From NCBI RefSeq assembly GCF_002443255.2, contig NW_019211457.1:29970610-30034609 (forward strand): 64,000 nt of DNA, in the 5' to 3' direction. Numbering within the stretch: position 1 is the first letter of the stretch; each line of letters opens with the position of its first letter. The DNA is from Varroa destructor (Eukaryota; Arthropoda; Arachnida; Mesostigmata; Varroidae). A model generated the notes under the pieces. The model did no database searches. It had not been told where the DNA came from and saw only the letters and a program-made list of their open reading frames with translations. Positions 11,801 through 26,223 of the stretch are shown piece by piece. Both the position numbers and the translations under genes were made by a program.

Positions 11801-14800
11801 TGCTCTCGTCTGTGGGTGAATGGCATAGTCTTGCCACAGGAGTTTTGTCTGGCTTTGTATAACCAAGGGAATTGGTGAAAAACAACTGAAATTTCACTAA
11901 CAATATCCAGCCGACGTGTCGAAATAAGAATTACCATGTAGCAACAACGGAATACAACTACTAGCCGCGCAACTACAGTGTAAATTAACGGTAAATACTT
12001 CCTTAAATACAACTAGCGCAATTCATTGATCTATCTAACTGACCATAATCACAATAGTATTATATAGACGAAAGACCAATGAAGAAATCTCGATCGCATA
12101 GTGCCGCTCTTCAATTGGAACGTAAGACTTCATCATTGAGTTCCCAGATAGGAGCCCACCAATACACATTTAGTAGGTGTAGACGCATACCGTTACAGAA
12201 AATCACAGATGTTCTGAAGATAATAGCGTGTAAAGAGTCCTATTTGATCTAAATATCGTTGACTATTCCACGCGTAATGGCCTGATCCGGCATAAGGTTA
12301 GGTCTGCGGATGCGTCTAGTCATAATTCGAAGTCAGTTTACGTATCTATTACCTTTCACAGTTGTTTTACTATAGTGCGTACATGATCTAGTATAAGTGT
12401 ATCAGGATTGTATAAGATGCACTCGCTGCAATGCAACTTAACTGTGAGACGTACTATGAATACCGAGCTCGTTAACTCAAAAGGCAAATTGTTCCTACCA
12501 TACAAGCTTGTCAACTACAACTCAATCTTATTTTAGACTGGTACGCGCTTACATATTGTACTCATACAAAGAGGCGTTTCATAACTGAAAGGAACTTCCC
12601 TAATTCATCGGACAATGATCAGGAAACAACGGGAACCCCACAATGCTCTAATGCAATCCTAATTTTCTATGCAGAAGGCTCTAAGACTGCTCAAGTATCC
12701 CACTCGTCGACTATAGACTCCTGCTTGAAAGACTACCGTTCGCCGCATGCTCGCGGTCAGGTCTTCAGTACTCCGTTTCCAAATTTCCTAACCCCTCGCC
12801 TTATCGTGCTTCGTATCGTTTTGTTCGCGTGGCAGCGGACATCATCCGGCGATAGGCTTTCGGATCAAGCTGCGATCTAGGGCCGACTGCTGCCTATTCG
12901 GCAGAAAGAATGAGGAGTCTAAGAGAAACCGACCAGGAGAATACGGTTCTTTACGTGGCAGGCGACTCCAATGGATCTGCTAGACAGCTCCCGTTGCGCG
13001 GAACCAGCGGGAAGCTGCACCCCGACGCTGGCATCATCGTTTCACGACGAATCAGCCGAAAAGGATCATACATCATTATTTTATTAATTTCCGTATTCGC
13101 TTGGGCCTGCCCGCGGTGTCAGGGTAGCAACGGCTGATAGAGGGTCGGAAGGACGGGAAACGGTGGACCATTTCAATTGAGCATGAAAATGATGAGCTTT
13201 GTGGGTTTCAGACACCGTCAGCCGCTGCTGCGGCTTCTTATTGCGTCAAAGAGACAAAGTACGAATTGATTCAACGTGTCCAAAGACAAAGAAAACAAGT
13301 AAGCCTGTATTTCATGCCATGCTTCAGACGTGTCTCTATGCCGCCTACCCGCTTGTTATTTGAGCATGGGCACTTGTTGACGTTAAAGTGGATGAAAAAA
13401 CGATGTTGCTAGCCAAAAGAACGTCGTAAAACTACAACAAGGTAAAAAAATCATGCATTGAAATGAATGGGATCACAGATTGAGGGGTAGTAAACTTCAA
13501 AAGCCACGAGTACAAATACATACACAAAATACATATATAAGCATGTATTAATAAAATGAAAAGGATATTTCGAAGCTAAGCCTATATTCTGGCCTACAGA
13601 CATCGGCAAGTCACATCGGCGGCTAGTGCCTTTAGTTTTCATAGACATGGTTGTCGGCTTCAACGGCAGCATCTCTAGGGCTTCGCATGTTGGTAGGAAA
13701 ATGTCTGCAGTGCAGCTTTGCCTATGCAGGACCTATTCCGGGTCAATGCTAGACATAACAGACTGTCCATAGTGAATCTCAGCCTTCCCCCACATTCTCT
13801 GTTCGATCTTCGCAACCGTTCAAGTGGAAAATTTGCTTATTCTTGCTTACCTTCTGGGTAGCAGCGGGTGTAGCAGTACGGCGTAACAGATTCGATGGAT
13901 CCTTCCGTCTGTTCCAATCTGCCCCCGTTTCAGGTACCGTATCACCTTCTCCACTTCCCTTTGTATTCTTTTCTATGATAGGTGCTATATGAGATGGGTG
14001 TGTACGTTTGTCCGCCCTGCATCACATGGGCCTCATGTCGTAGAACATGTAGCACGAAAACGTCTCGTTTTTTTGGTGGAATGCTATGAGGAATTCATAA
14101 GGATCGGCTGATAAAAAAAAAACGTGCAATACGCAATCGTCGTTAAAGCGGATCATGGCAGCGGACGTGGCGTAATGTCAAGGAGCAGGATGAACGCTAT
14201 AGGTAGAGGAATAAATATGGAGGAATATGCATAAAAAACTGTCTCGGACGATATGCATGCTTTCGAACAGTTCACGCGCTGTTGCTTAGCTTCCACGCGT
14301 TTGCCACGAACTATGGTTACTCGACACACAATTTGCCTCTATGTAAGACTTAGTCTAGATCGACAGAAAGAATAGTTCCTCATATTGGCATTACTGGATC
14401 TTCTTGTGCCAGCGAACTTTGTTATGGCCGCAGTATCAATCTTGGTCCTGTCGCTTGCTGCTGAGGGCAAGTCCGAATTGCTGAGTTCATATGGAATATT
14501 ATTACTATGCTGGTATTGGCCGACCAGCCGGCCGAACAAAGGAACAAAGTTTCGTAAATATCAACTAGGGGAGCATAACCGAAAGGTCCAAGAAAACACC
14601 ATGGGCGACGGACTACGCGCCGCCGAGTGCCACAACGGCAGGCGTCCGAACTACGGTATCTGCGCCCAGTCGCAACAATAGTGAGAACACGGAGTTATAC
14701 ATGATTGGCTTAGCAGTGTGAGCTCTCACCCGCCCGGGTAATGCAACGGACTCCTGTTAGTTATGCCCGTAGGAGAACGGAGGCTGCGCGCTATACAAAC

Positions 14801-17800
14801 GAGAGGAAAGTTCCTCCGCCACAACTTCGCCTATAGCACAAAATCAACTCCTGGTGGAAATGGTTGTAACAGCGGAAGTAACCGCAACAATTGATTAATC
14901 ATGCGATCGTTCAACTTTATTATATTGTACATTAGGTAAAAGCTGTCAGATAATTTGTGGGTGTGGTTGGTGTTTCATTTCTGGGCAACATGAGCTACAG
15001 AAGGTGGACTGCGAGGCATGGTGGCCATTAAAAAGAAATGCAATTAATTTATATAAACTGTATTTATACGAAAGAAATATAATAGGTAGGGACGGCAGCA
15101 TTTTGCAATAGGTGTTTCGCATCATACTGAAACAGGCTTCGTATCAAAGCTTTGGCCCACTTCTGATTGTAGATGTTAGACGTCATCTCTGATTGATTTT
15201 TAAACTTATCTAAAACATTTAAGCTGTTGTCAGTAAACAAATCGAGCTCATACTTATTTTTACCATATGCTTTTACTACTAGTGGACTTATTCGTATTGC
15301 ATGACGCATATTGTCGCAGTGAATCTAAATAGTTCTATTTTCATTTAACCTATTCAATGTATATAACTAATAACCATGCTTGAACTCGTCAACTCTGACG
15401 AGCTCATCGGCTTCAGACTAAAATACGCTTCTTGAAGAAACCGTTCGCTGGTCTGCTGAGCGATTCATCCAGCCACCAACTTACCGTTTCACACCGGCTA
15501 CTTGACATGCAGTACGCGAAGACAGCATCTGTTTACTTGTGCGTCCATTCCTCATTTCCCGTTGCTGTCGGCACTCGCTCCCACCGTGTACCACCATCAT
15601 AATGTGCCAGTCACGCTCATTGCGGGGACGTCGTACAACTCAGTATATGGAGCGCAAGCCATTCATCCGAATCCGCTACGCACGTGAGGCTGGGAGCTGG
15701 CCCAGGTTTGAGACTGAACCAGGGCTGCGGCTGAACCGGCAGCCGTCCACCGGGTTGCTCTTCAAGAATGACAGAGCGCCAGACGCACGACTGTGTCTAA
15801 CGGTTCGGTGAGCGTTGCCCGACAAAATGCTTCTTACCATTGTCAAAGGAGAAAAAAGCTAGCAGACGAAAAGCGCGCCGGTGGACAAGACGAGAACACC
15901 ACTAGCTTTCGGGCTACATGTTTAGCTGGCTACGAGTTGACCGGGGTTTGTATGAAATAGACAAAGCTAAATCAGTCAAGGAGAGCGCTGAGTGTGGTGA
16001 GAGATGGGTTACCTGGTAGCAGTGGCTGCCAATAGAGTGCGTTAGGTTTCGCAGCTCTCAGATGCTGGGAGGATGAAAACAAAAAGGAAAGTGAACTGGC
16101 GGAGAGTTGAACAAAAGCTACAAGAATAAGCTAGTGAAGGCATGACTGGAGGTCCGCAGGGGAAGGATCGATCCCGGGGATGCTTAGAGTTGCAGTAAGA
16201 ACAGTTGTAGTCTTCCGTAGTGAACCAAAAGAAGGGATGGCGGGAAGGGGCAACAAAATTGTGTAGAAGTGTAGGAAGTATACAATGAGTCGAATGGCCG
16301 AGAACGAGCGAGTGAAAACGGACGAGCAGCGACGAAGACGACGAGGGTCTTTTCACTAATTCCAACGAGGCCCCGGGGGACCTTTCTTCTCCCTCTTGAG
16401 GGAGCAGACGCAACGGGCGCTGAAAAAAGGCCGATGACGAGAATGACCACGGCCTATTTCTAATATACAGCAGCGAAGAACCGTTGGAAATTTAGGGACA
16501 GTGAGTTTCAAGCAGTGACGTCCAAGCAGGCATATAAGGCTTGTCTGAAAACAGAAAAAGCACTATTCGAAAGTCAACATTTGCCATCCTATGTATCATA
16601 CAAATACCAGTTAATAATAAACTCCCTACTGTTAAACTAAACAACTGACGTTACGTACGCCATGCAAGGTCGATCCAACTGAAGTTTCGCAGCGTAGTAG
16701 ACTTATTTTCATATGAAGCCATTCTAAAACAATGTTTATTTTTTCGTCAGATCAACATTACGTACATAAGATATGGATCACAATTCAAATACGACCTCTA
16801 TACGAACTAGAAAGATCAAGTTAACAGTATTATTGCCTGATATTCAAAGGTAATGCCTTTGAAACCTTGCGACGTCTTAAATCTAAAAAGGAAGCCCCTA
16901 TAAACATATCTATTTTATAGCAATGTACTCCTATAGATCCAGGCTATTTGTTTGTTCATACAACTTGAATTATAGTGTCGATTTTATTTAGCAGTAAAGG
17001 TATTATAATTATACAAAAATTGAGGCAAGTTACTTATTGTTCTTCTGCGTACGTAAGGAAACGTAAGGAGCTACTGATAAAAATGTATCTCTATCATGCG
17101 ATTTAGAGGCGCTTACCGCTGTGACAATCATTCGCGGTGATGTTTATTTACTGCTGAACGCGGTGGTTGTCATGACACGCGTAACTTGCTTAGCAGTACA
17201 AGGACCTGGCAGCAAGTATCGAAGCAATGGGATACCTTTCCGGAAGAGAACTTCTATATAGAACATCATGTTGACGCTGATTTATGGCCATGCTCGCGTG
17301 CTCTTATGCCTTTAGCTGGTCTCTTGACGAATAAGTATCAACGTAGATAGCCATGCAAATGCCTTTTTTATAGCGCGCTAGCACGGGGGTGATTCGCCTT
17401 ATCAACTGCTGGTTTTACATAGTCAAATTTTATATCGTTAGAATCAATTGGCCTAGAAGGCGCGTCGTGTACGCCAGCCTAAGCAGAACCCCATGTGGCG
17501 TAAATGTGAGCAGAGGAGTGAATTGTAGATTCTAGCAAATAATAAGTGTCTAGTTCTCATTTCAGTTGTAAACATATTTTTTAGTATGCGATAAAGATTT
17601 GGTTGTCAATTTTAGTTAGACCCTTAAACGTGCGTCTACTGATAGTCAAGTATTTGTTAATGTTCCAATACTAAAACCAGTTTCAACGACAAAAAAGAAA
17701 TAAAGCTCAGAGACCATTAATCGCAGTGTGTTACTCAGCTATTTATACGTATGATGCACTATTTACCTTTACTATCTATTACATAGACGCAGTTACTCTC

Positions 17801-20800
17801 AGAACTTTATACAGCGCCTAACAGAATGCGTTTTGCTTCAATGTAACCTGTTGTATGGTTCTTTTTAAAGAAATCGTGTTCTACTTTTGAGCAGTTACGA
17901 CTCTGCTTATGTTAAAAGTGGTGCTATGTCAGTTAAATCAGGCTTTGAGTAGGCCTGCTCTTTGAACTCTAGTTCAAGCAATACACAGAAAGACAGAGGC
18001 CGAGCAGGCGATACAAAGAAGAAAATCATGTCACCCGTATTTTGAAATGCTGTTGGGCTTGGCGAGGAAGTGAGGTGACAAAAAGCTCAGCAGTATAGGC
18101 CTTATTTTACAGCTGGCAACAGGTGACGCTGGGGCTAAAAGAAGGCAGGTGCGACAGATGCATCGGCGCAGGTGTCAGATGCTGAAAGTTGATAGTCTGA
18201 GAACGAGGTATGGTATCATGCATTGGTTGAATTTTGTGGCGAAATTTCGAGGCTAGAAGCTCCTGTGGCAAAGCTTGAATCAGGCTAACAGGTTATTCGT
18301 GGCTATAGTGGCACCTGAAAGCCTGCCGATTTTAGAAGATACACGTTAAAAAAGCAGCTGGAAATTTATTGAACTATTGCAATAGTTGAGATTGGCTAGG
18401 GCCACGCTTAAGCGTCTAAGAGAGATGGTTGCTTCAAAACTTTACAACAGCTAAAAGCAAAAAGAAACCTTTGGCATAATAGGATTCGATGCTAAAAGGA
18501 GAACCAATATACATTGCAGTTCCTTACAATGAACAATATACGGTTCGGTTTTCAGCATATCTTCTTTCATTGATCTAACATTAGTGTATGTTAAGTGAAA
18601 GGTATTTCAAGGGAGTAGATGATTAGAACTACAAAAATGTTGCTCAAGCTAAGCAGATCGCGCAAGCAATCGAACAATAATACATTAAAACTTGAAGAAC
18701 TTGTATATTGCACCAATCATATGGACTTGCCGCAAGCTACATAAGTTATTAGAAATACTTTTTTGAATCGAAGAGCTCACAATGGTAGCAGTCTGTGTTT
18801 TTGGGACTAAGGGCAACGCGAAGAACGCCTCTTCGACAATAGCTCGTTAGCAGCATACTTCTTGCTTGTTTCGCTCCGTCATCTCTTTCCATTGGGGATT
18901 CGTTTAGGTCGCTTGGCCTTACAGCCAAGAGGCGTTCTGGCATACAGTGTGACAATTCCCTCGATTTCTCATCGTCGCTGGCAGAGTTATTTTCTTAGAT
19001 GTTCGACGCAGTTTCGATTCTCGAAACGAAAACTGCGAGTAGATTGGGAGGGAAGCCGAAACTAAGATCCGAATAATGGCTCATGGGCAAGCCAAACGTC
19101 CCCCTCCTTTTATCTTCTTCCTATCGTCCCGTATCTCAATAGCCGTCTGTACGAAACTTCAACTTAAACGCTTTGCCAAAAGCGAGCTTGCTTCTGGGTG
19201 CGTCAAGAACGTCGATTCCAACAGTAGCAGTAACAGCTACAATGACAGCTTGACTCGCTTGACAGTATAGCCTATTTCGTCGTCCTTTTTGTATTACGAC
19301 ACCACCTGCCAAAGCTGTGTCCAAAACGAATAGCAGGACCGTATCTGCAGTATGAAGAGCTGAAGGTAACCAATCATAGCTCTATCTAACTCGTGATATT
19401 TGTATATTGCACCTTTTCCCATCTGGACGAACAGAGTATCATAAGCTTTCAACCCTCACGTTTCTGGTCCTACCACTGTAACCGCTCGCAGCCGCTTTTG
19501 CTTTCTCAATTCGCTTCATCGACCCAGACGGCGTCTCATCATTGGCCTGACTACGCAGTCATTCAGTTGACAGTGAGTCCTTCGACGGTAGAAAAATGTG
19601 TAGCGATCACCGTTGGCAGGCTTTGCATCCGCTGGCGTTGTATAAAGCTTGTTGTTTTTCACTGCGCTATTTGTTGGCGACCCCCTTAAAATTTCCGAAT
19701 ATCCCGACCCATGATTGCGTCTATACTTCACTTTGAACGTGTAACGTTGCAGCCGTTATTCTTGAAGTTCGATGACGACGTTCGCTTGTCTCAGCCCAGT
19801 ATTTTCCACCGCCCATTCTTTCCTCTATTCTCTCACGCGACTGCACGCTTCGACTGGCCGCGTGCATACTTGGCTATATGGCTGCTGTGTGTAAATCGTT
19901 CGTCTGGAAAGTGCACCTTTGTTTTTGGGCGTTTGCCGACGAGCAATGATGCAATGGAAGCGTCGGCGATGCTGGCTTCGGCCACAATCACCGCCTTTTG
20001 CCACCACCAAGGTATGGAAAAAAGAGGACACCCTGTCAGTTTCTAAGACCCAGCAGAACATCTGCGCAAAAGCTCGCGCACCAAAGGCAGGTGCCATACG
20101 TCGCCATTCTACGACCATGGTTTGAAAACAACGTATTACATCATAGAGTCGCGCAGCGCAGACCATAGGTTCCGCGCCGACGGGTATTGAAAAGCCATTT
20201 CAGCTTTTCATGAGGACCGCTGCTGTAGATGGTCGAGCTTCTCAACAGCAGCTCTTTCTTTTACCATCTTTCCGTTAGCGGTTGGTGGCGCTTTAAAGTG
20301 CGACGCTAGGACACCACCGAATGGATATACAGGAGGTTGTTCAGGGGCGACAGCGGCGTAGAACAGAAAAGAAAAAACGGTACGCGACCCGCAATATACT
20401 TTGGGTAGCCAGCGTTACTGGTAGTAACGCGCTGTTCATGGGCCGCTTGCCCTCCTTCGATGGAGTATAAAGCTCCCCAGGGGCTGCTTAACATATGAGC
20501 GAAAGGCAGACGGGTCAAAAGAATACTGGGAGGAAAATACAACGACCGTGAAGGAAGCCACGAAAGGGCGGAAGCCTCAAAAAAGAAGCGAACGCGTGAA
20601 CAGCACGAGAAAAAAATTCGTCCAAAGTAGCGAAACAAAAAGGGGGGAAACAGCTGCTTTGCTGAAATGATGGACCGCCTCTTGATATGGGTTAGTCGCT
20701 GAAAATCTCTCTCGTCATATGAATGCAAGGCGTGTAGCATTGGGTGCAATAGATAAAAATCCTTTAAGAGGTAAATGTCGTCGAACAAATACTGAAGGAG

Positions 20801-21578
20801 ACGATGCGCGGCAGAATGTAATTATGTGTAGAGAGAATGTTATAAACAAAAGCAATAACGATAATAATATAATATAGAATACGTCCACAGAGGTTACGTT
20901 AAGCGGAGTGACAAGTATTCAATCAAAAAATTCCGCTAATTCCGCTTAAAATAATCTTCTGTGCTCTGTCTTCTTAGCTTCAATTTTTTACCAATCAAAG
21001 GATGAGTCAGCTTTATACGCTACAGTCAATCTCACAAGATATGTAGTCAATTCCAAACAAATACTCACACATTACAACCTTTTTCTGGAATTTATATATA
21101 GTATATTTGAAATGGGCATTGTAAAAAATAATACGCAAATCTTTATTTGAAGTACAACCTAAGCAGTACCTATTCTATGCTCGTTCTTTACCCACAAATA
21201 GCATTGTTATAACTGTTTCGTTACATTTTAAACCTACGCAGATGGCCTACTTCTTTAGATACGAACAGAATCAAACTTCCTGCGCAACTGACGATTATTT
21301 CGTTAACGTTAGGTCGATTTTTTGTGTCTAAAAGGGCTTGCCAACTCTTCAAGCAAGTTCTTTCGAAACCATATCGTTGACCGTATTAACTGTGTGAAGC
21401 CATTCTAAGCTGGGGCTGCGTTGCAACGTTGTTTCATATCGGCGTTTAAATTGAGGAGATCTAAGCCCAGATGTTGGTTTGCCATGCCCACGGAGAAGCT
21501 GGGTTTGTTCACGGCGTGCTTCGGACATTAGGTGTTAACGCTTTGAGCAGCCAAAGAGAGGAACGTGCGGAAAAATAT
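8854..21578. other. Long non-coding stretch, no gene recognised
   Basis: About 12.7 kb alternate AT-rich segments (for example 9960-10330, 16560-18700) with GC-richer patches (about 9150-9760, 11370-11870, 12700-13140, 14330-14850, 15480-16440, 18880-20700). Several patches have a strong strand bias: the plus strand is purine-rich at about 15840-16440 and 20330-20680. The longest frames, 20306-20788 minus (160 codons) and 11441-11878 plus (145 codons), match no family I recognise and have chance-like composition. The segment could include introns or regulatory DNA of genes outside the window. Confidence 0.55.
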
Positions 21579-21612
21579 AGAGAGAGAGAGAGAGAGAGAG
21601 AAAGAAAGAAAG
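21579..21612. repeat. Compound microsatellite (AG)11(AAAG)3
   Basis: Eleven perfect AG units (21579-21600) run directly into three AAAG units (21601-21612). The purine-only strand continues the general purine bias of the neighbouring sequence. Confidence 0.95.
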
Positions 21613-24600
21613 CCAACGTAGAGTCAAAGTGGTGATGAGTGGTGGCAGCAGCACTTATAATCAGTAGGCGTCTCCGGAAGAGAACTGGCAACGACAAGGG
21701 TATCGTGCACACAGGACTGGTCAGAACAAACGCGGCACACCATTTCTCTACAGGATAGGCTGGCTGGAGAGGGTAATTTATATTTATTGTCGCGACCACC
21801 ACCAGCCACGCCGTCCGAGCGACCGACCGACCGACCCACCCTCATCCCACTGCTATGCTTCTTGACTGCTTTACCCCCGTCCCATCCCCACAGACTCCAT
21901 ATGCTCTTTACCGCCGACGCCCTTCTGAACCGGCACAGGTCAGCACCGATCCACAACGTCCGCCGCTACTACCCAATGACCCAAGGGCCTGGTTCGGCGC
22001 CGTTTCGAAAATGCGTTGCGGACGCAGAAAGGTGGATTGTGTCGTTTTGAGAGGACGTCATTGCTGCAACAGTCGTTGACGTTCTACTGGCGACCAGTCT
22101 CCCTTTCAAGTTAAATGTAAAATTGATAAGGTCTACTCGGAGTTGCCCTAGAGGTTGGAACAGCGATTTGCCTGGATGGGGTATCGTGTATTGCACTCAT
22201 CGTCGTTGTGCGGTCGGATCATGGTAGGCCAACTTTTTCGTTTTATAAAGAAAACTGAAAGTAAGTTTTTCTTGTTTGTTTCTGGCTTGCGTGTTGCTCT
22301 CGTAACGACTTGTTTGCCCCTGCGACCTGCCTTTGGCGTTTTAGGATTTCGATTCCTCAAACACCGTCTCCCATTAAATCTGCGCGGACCTCCAATTTTG
22401 ATCACGCTTTACGGGGCGAAGATTTTGATTTCGAATTGGTTGACTCGCCTCTTTGAGTCAATGTCTTTGATGACAGCGGCCATAGAGCTGGCTCGCCAAC
22501 ATCGGTGGCAGATGCAGTATCGGCCTAGAGGTGACACCCATAACGGACATCAGGCCCTAGAGTCTGATCTCGGCTAATGGTCTAGGGATCCGGATAAGGC
22601 CAAGTAGAAGGCGACCGGATTTAGACGAAGTAAAAGCAAAGCTTAGAGACGTCGTTCGCAGCCCAATACGAAGCTAAAGTGGGATTGCGTTAGAGGCGGT
22701 GGCTGGCGTCAAAGCAGTAACTAATGGAAGTTTAACGTCGTCCCATAACTCATGAGCATTACTTGTAATATTATAGATTTGATATCATTGAAGCGGACAC
22801 CGTGTCCGTAAACATTTCAAAACAGCTTTGATAAAAAGCCGTATGAGAAGTGGGGGGAGGGGGTAAAGGGACTTGCTTGGAACAACTGCGCAGTATTCAA
22901 TGACGAGGAGAAATTTTGGTTTCGACTTCAGTGAGATTGGAAAGCGTTCATGCGCCGTACGTTGGACAGTGAACTGTGTTGTAGGAAAGAAAACTTGCAC
23001 ATACCAAGTAATAAATTCAGTGGGGATCAACTTTGTAAACGGATTTGTTAACGGGTCACGCAGTAATGTCGTCGATGAGCTTGATCCTACAAATTGTAGT
23101 ATGTTCCATTTGTAATTGGATTAACAATTTTTCATCATGCATGTCAGATCGACTTGTTTTATTTATACAAACATGCCTTTCAGAATTAAAACCTGCCTCT
23201 AAACCTGTTTCAGATTGTTGCTTCTGTTCACTTGCAGTTGCCTATTTCAGACATCCCATGTCTTAATCGATCAGTTTACTCAAGCAGCTACTTCCTTGTC
23301 GTTCAAACCATTTTTGTTCCATCGGAAATCTCCATCAGAAGTTCACATTACCGCAAAAATGTCTGCTTTTTTTTTAAACAACCCACTTTGTCACGGCCGT
23401 ATGAAATAAACACCATCACAACATAATCGTCAGTCGCCGCGTCGTCCCTCGCTTATCTCTACCCACATCTGACACTCCCTTTTTTTTCTACACGTATTTT
23501 CGAACTTGATTAGCTGACTGGCTTCTTGGTTGTTTCGTCCTTTATCTGTTGCTCTTTCCGGTTTCTCTGCTCTATCTAGTAAAGTAACCCCAGCGCGCTT
23601 CGCCTTCTTACTCCAGGACTCCTGCAAACGAACTGACCTAGTGTAGCTTTCTCCCTCTCTCTTTCCTTCTCTGTAGCGGGACGCTCTAGGACCCCCGAGG
23701 GCGAGGAGCAGCAAATTGATTAATTAAGTATTCTAACCACGACTAGGCACTGTCTTCTCCTTTCTAACTAGGCGAGCCAGCGGGTGTATCATTCCGCCAA
23801 TCCTAAGCAGCTACTTTGGATCCCACCATTCAGTCCGTAACTCTTAGCATCTTGTTAAATAGTTGGACTACGATGTAGTCGCTAAGTTTCTCATGCACTA
23901 CCGCAATTCTCCCATTCTCTACTATCTCTGTCTTTGGCCTCCTTCCCATAGAATAGAGCATTTTTTTTACCGCTATTTATCAGCACGGTGTAATACTAAG
24001 CAAGGTATCGAGGCAATTGTTCGGTAGTTTAATCTATCACGATACTGACCTATGTCTAGCAGGCCATGTGTGACCAAGCTGGAGAAATTCTCCAACGAGC
24101 GGTCCTTAACAAAAGCTGCAAGAATGGACGCGCGGTAAACCTGATATCTGCGCATTTCACAACCCTGATGTAGACCTCAATTGTTAGCTTCCGAAGGATA
24201 AGAAACGCTCCATGGTTTTGTGAAACCACTTTGTGAACCGTAGCAGCAGCTTCAGCTTTATCTGTTATTACGACTTTTGTTCGCGTCGTTAATGTCGTTG
24301 TGGGTTGAGTCTGTACGTATATCACTAGTACAGTGGTGAACAGCGGTAGATATGGTGTGCTATATGTTTGCTACGGACGCGTTGTGGCTAGCCGATGGTT
24401 GCCCCTTTGATATAACTGCCTTGTTGAGTCCTCTGAAGAGGAAGTAGAAGAAAGGGCAAAGCTGCCGAGTGGCAGGGACAGGGATCGGTCATTTCCTGGC
24501 AAAAGTGGCCAAGGAGCTGGTTAGATCCTGCAAAATGGCAAAAGCTGGGAGACTTGATGGTGCCAGTACGAAGTGCACCTCATCAAGGCAGGACGGACCC

Positions 24601-26192
24601 CGGGGGTATATGCCGAGTTATTGGAGGTGCCGAGAAACTAGCAGCCCTCACGTTTGCACGAGCCTGACCCTTACGGAAGTCAAGCCACAGCCACGCCGGC
24701 GCTGCCTCGTCACTTTCACGCCCTTCAGTTCGGGACTCTCTCCAGACGCGAGACCGGATGTGCTGACCACCACCGAAAGGTTTCCCTCGAAGCGTTCCTT
24801 CGCTGAAGGGTCCTCTTTTTTGCCGCGTGACTTCCAGTGTTCTTACTGGCTGATAGAGCTCATGAAATAAAAGTGAACTATGAAATATAAGCAAATAAAA
24901 TGAAAACTACAGTTTTTGGTTTAATTTCTACTATTTGAGCAGATTTAGCTTTCCATTTATGTTTTGCCATAAGATCAAGACAATACGTATATGACCTCTA
25001 CCAAACATAGCCTTTTTATCTTAATAATCTTCTTTCGAAATTTGCTATTTTCAGGTAAGACATGCGCACGAAATGGAACAATTCTTGTGGTCTTAAGCGT
25101 AATCGTGGTTTTTCAAATCAACTCTCGCTGGTTATCGTGACGGTTGTATGCGAATCACGTAAGTAGCAACTTTACTATTTGTATGAATGGCAAAACAGGG
25201 TAGTTAAAAATGAGGACAGGTTCAATATTGTCAGTCACCATAAAGGATGCTGGCCTACGGTAAGAAAAAGCAATGCGTCTATGCCAAAAACCTTTAATAC
25301 ATTAATGTTCAGTTACGAGTAAGCATTGGAGATGTTCACTTAATCTGCGCTAACCTAAACCAGGCTGAACAGGCTGCATCGTAGAACTTGGAAGTGTTTT
25401 CTTTGGGAGTTGAAAAGAACACTTTGGATTGAAACGAACTATTATGTGGCCCTATGTAGCAGTGCAATTGTCATAGTAATGTACAGTCATATATAACTAT
25501 TGTCGAGTTGTTCTCATGCGATAACAAACCTTTACCTATGAGCGTCCGGGCTCACGTACTTATTCGTCCTTTTTTAGAATATGATGGGCCTCACAACACA
25601 CGTTGCTATTGTTCTACAGTTCTTAGTCCATCCTAAATCGATCCCTCTCTGACATCAATCGAAATTCTGTCGCAATAGAATAACTGCACTGCTCGGTCTA
25701 TTCTTGTCACTTTTTTTTTGCTAGTCCATTACCCTAGTGTTGTCAAAACGCCGTGTAAAGACTACTTACCTTGCAACGCATCGGTATTTACCTTCGGCAA
25801 ACCTTCCACCGCCATCTTGAGAATACACGATACTGGACTCAACGGCAAACACAAAAGCATCAAACATTTTCTTTAAAAAAAATCCTTTAAAAAAGACTTA
25901 TCTTTGTTGAGTAGAGCTGAACGCGCTTTAACCACTGCCGATCGATAAATTGTTAATGTTAATATCTAAAAATGTATATAATTATCTAAAGATTTCTATT
26001 CTTCGAGTGTTTAACCTACATTTTACAGGTACTTGCTGTTTTGTTACCGTAGTGTTCTTTCAAGTAACAAATCTATATGTAACAATTCGCTATAGAGGTT
26101 GTAACTTATATTTTCGAGAAATAGTTGCAGAGAATAGTCACAGAGTATTCTGGTACCATTTGCTTTAAGATAAAATGATGATAAGTAGTGTA
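21613..26192. other. Non-coding stretch, no gene recognised
   Basis: It includes a short (GACC)4 microsatellite at 21821-21836 and a pyrimidine-rich patch on the plus strand at about 23430-23700. Open frames such as 22155-22577 plus (140 codons) and 24469-24870 plus (133 codons) show no domain. From about 24880 to 26190 the DNA is AT-rich with nothing nameable. Confidence 0.55.
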
Positions 26193-26223
26193 GTATAATC
26201 ATCTTTAATTAAGATGATTATAC
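26193..26223. repeat. Perfect 13-bp inverted repeat, 5-nt loop
   Basis: The left arm at 26193-26205 (GTATAATCATCTT) is exactly reverse-complementary to 26211-26223, with TAATT between them. It lies in AT-rich DNA without a gene. It could fold as a hairpin in RNA or as a small cruciform, or be the remnant of a miniature inverted-repeat element. No flanking target-site duplication was obvious. Confidence 0.85.

Noticed and set aside
20306..20788. 160-codon minus-strand frame
   Set aside because: It is rich in Phe, Leu and Ser because the complementary strand is purine-rich. It has no domain, and its length is within what random DNA of this size gives.
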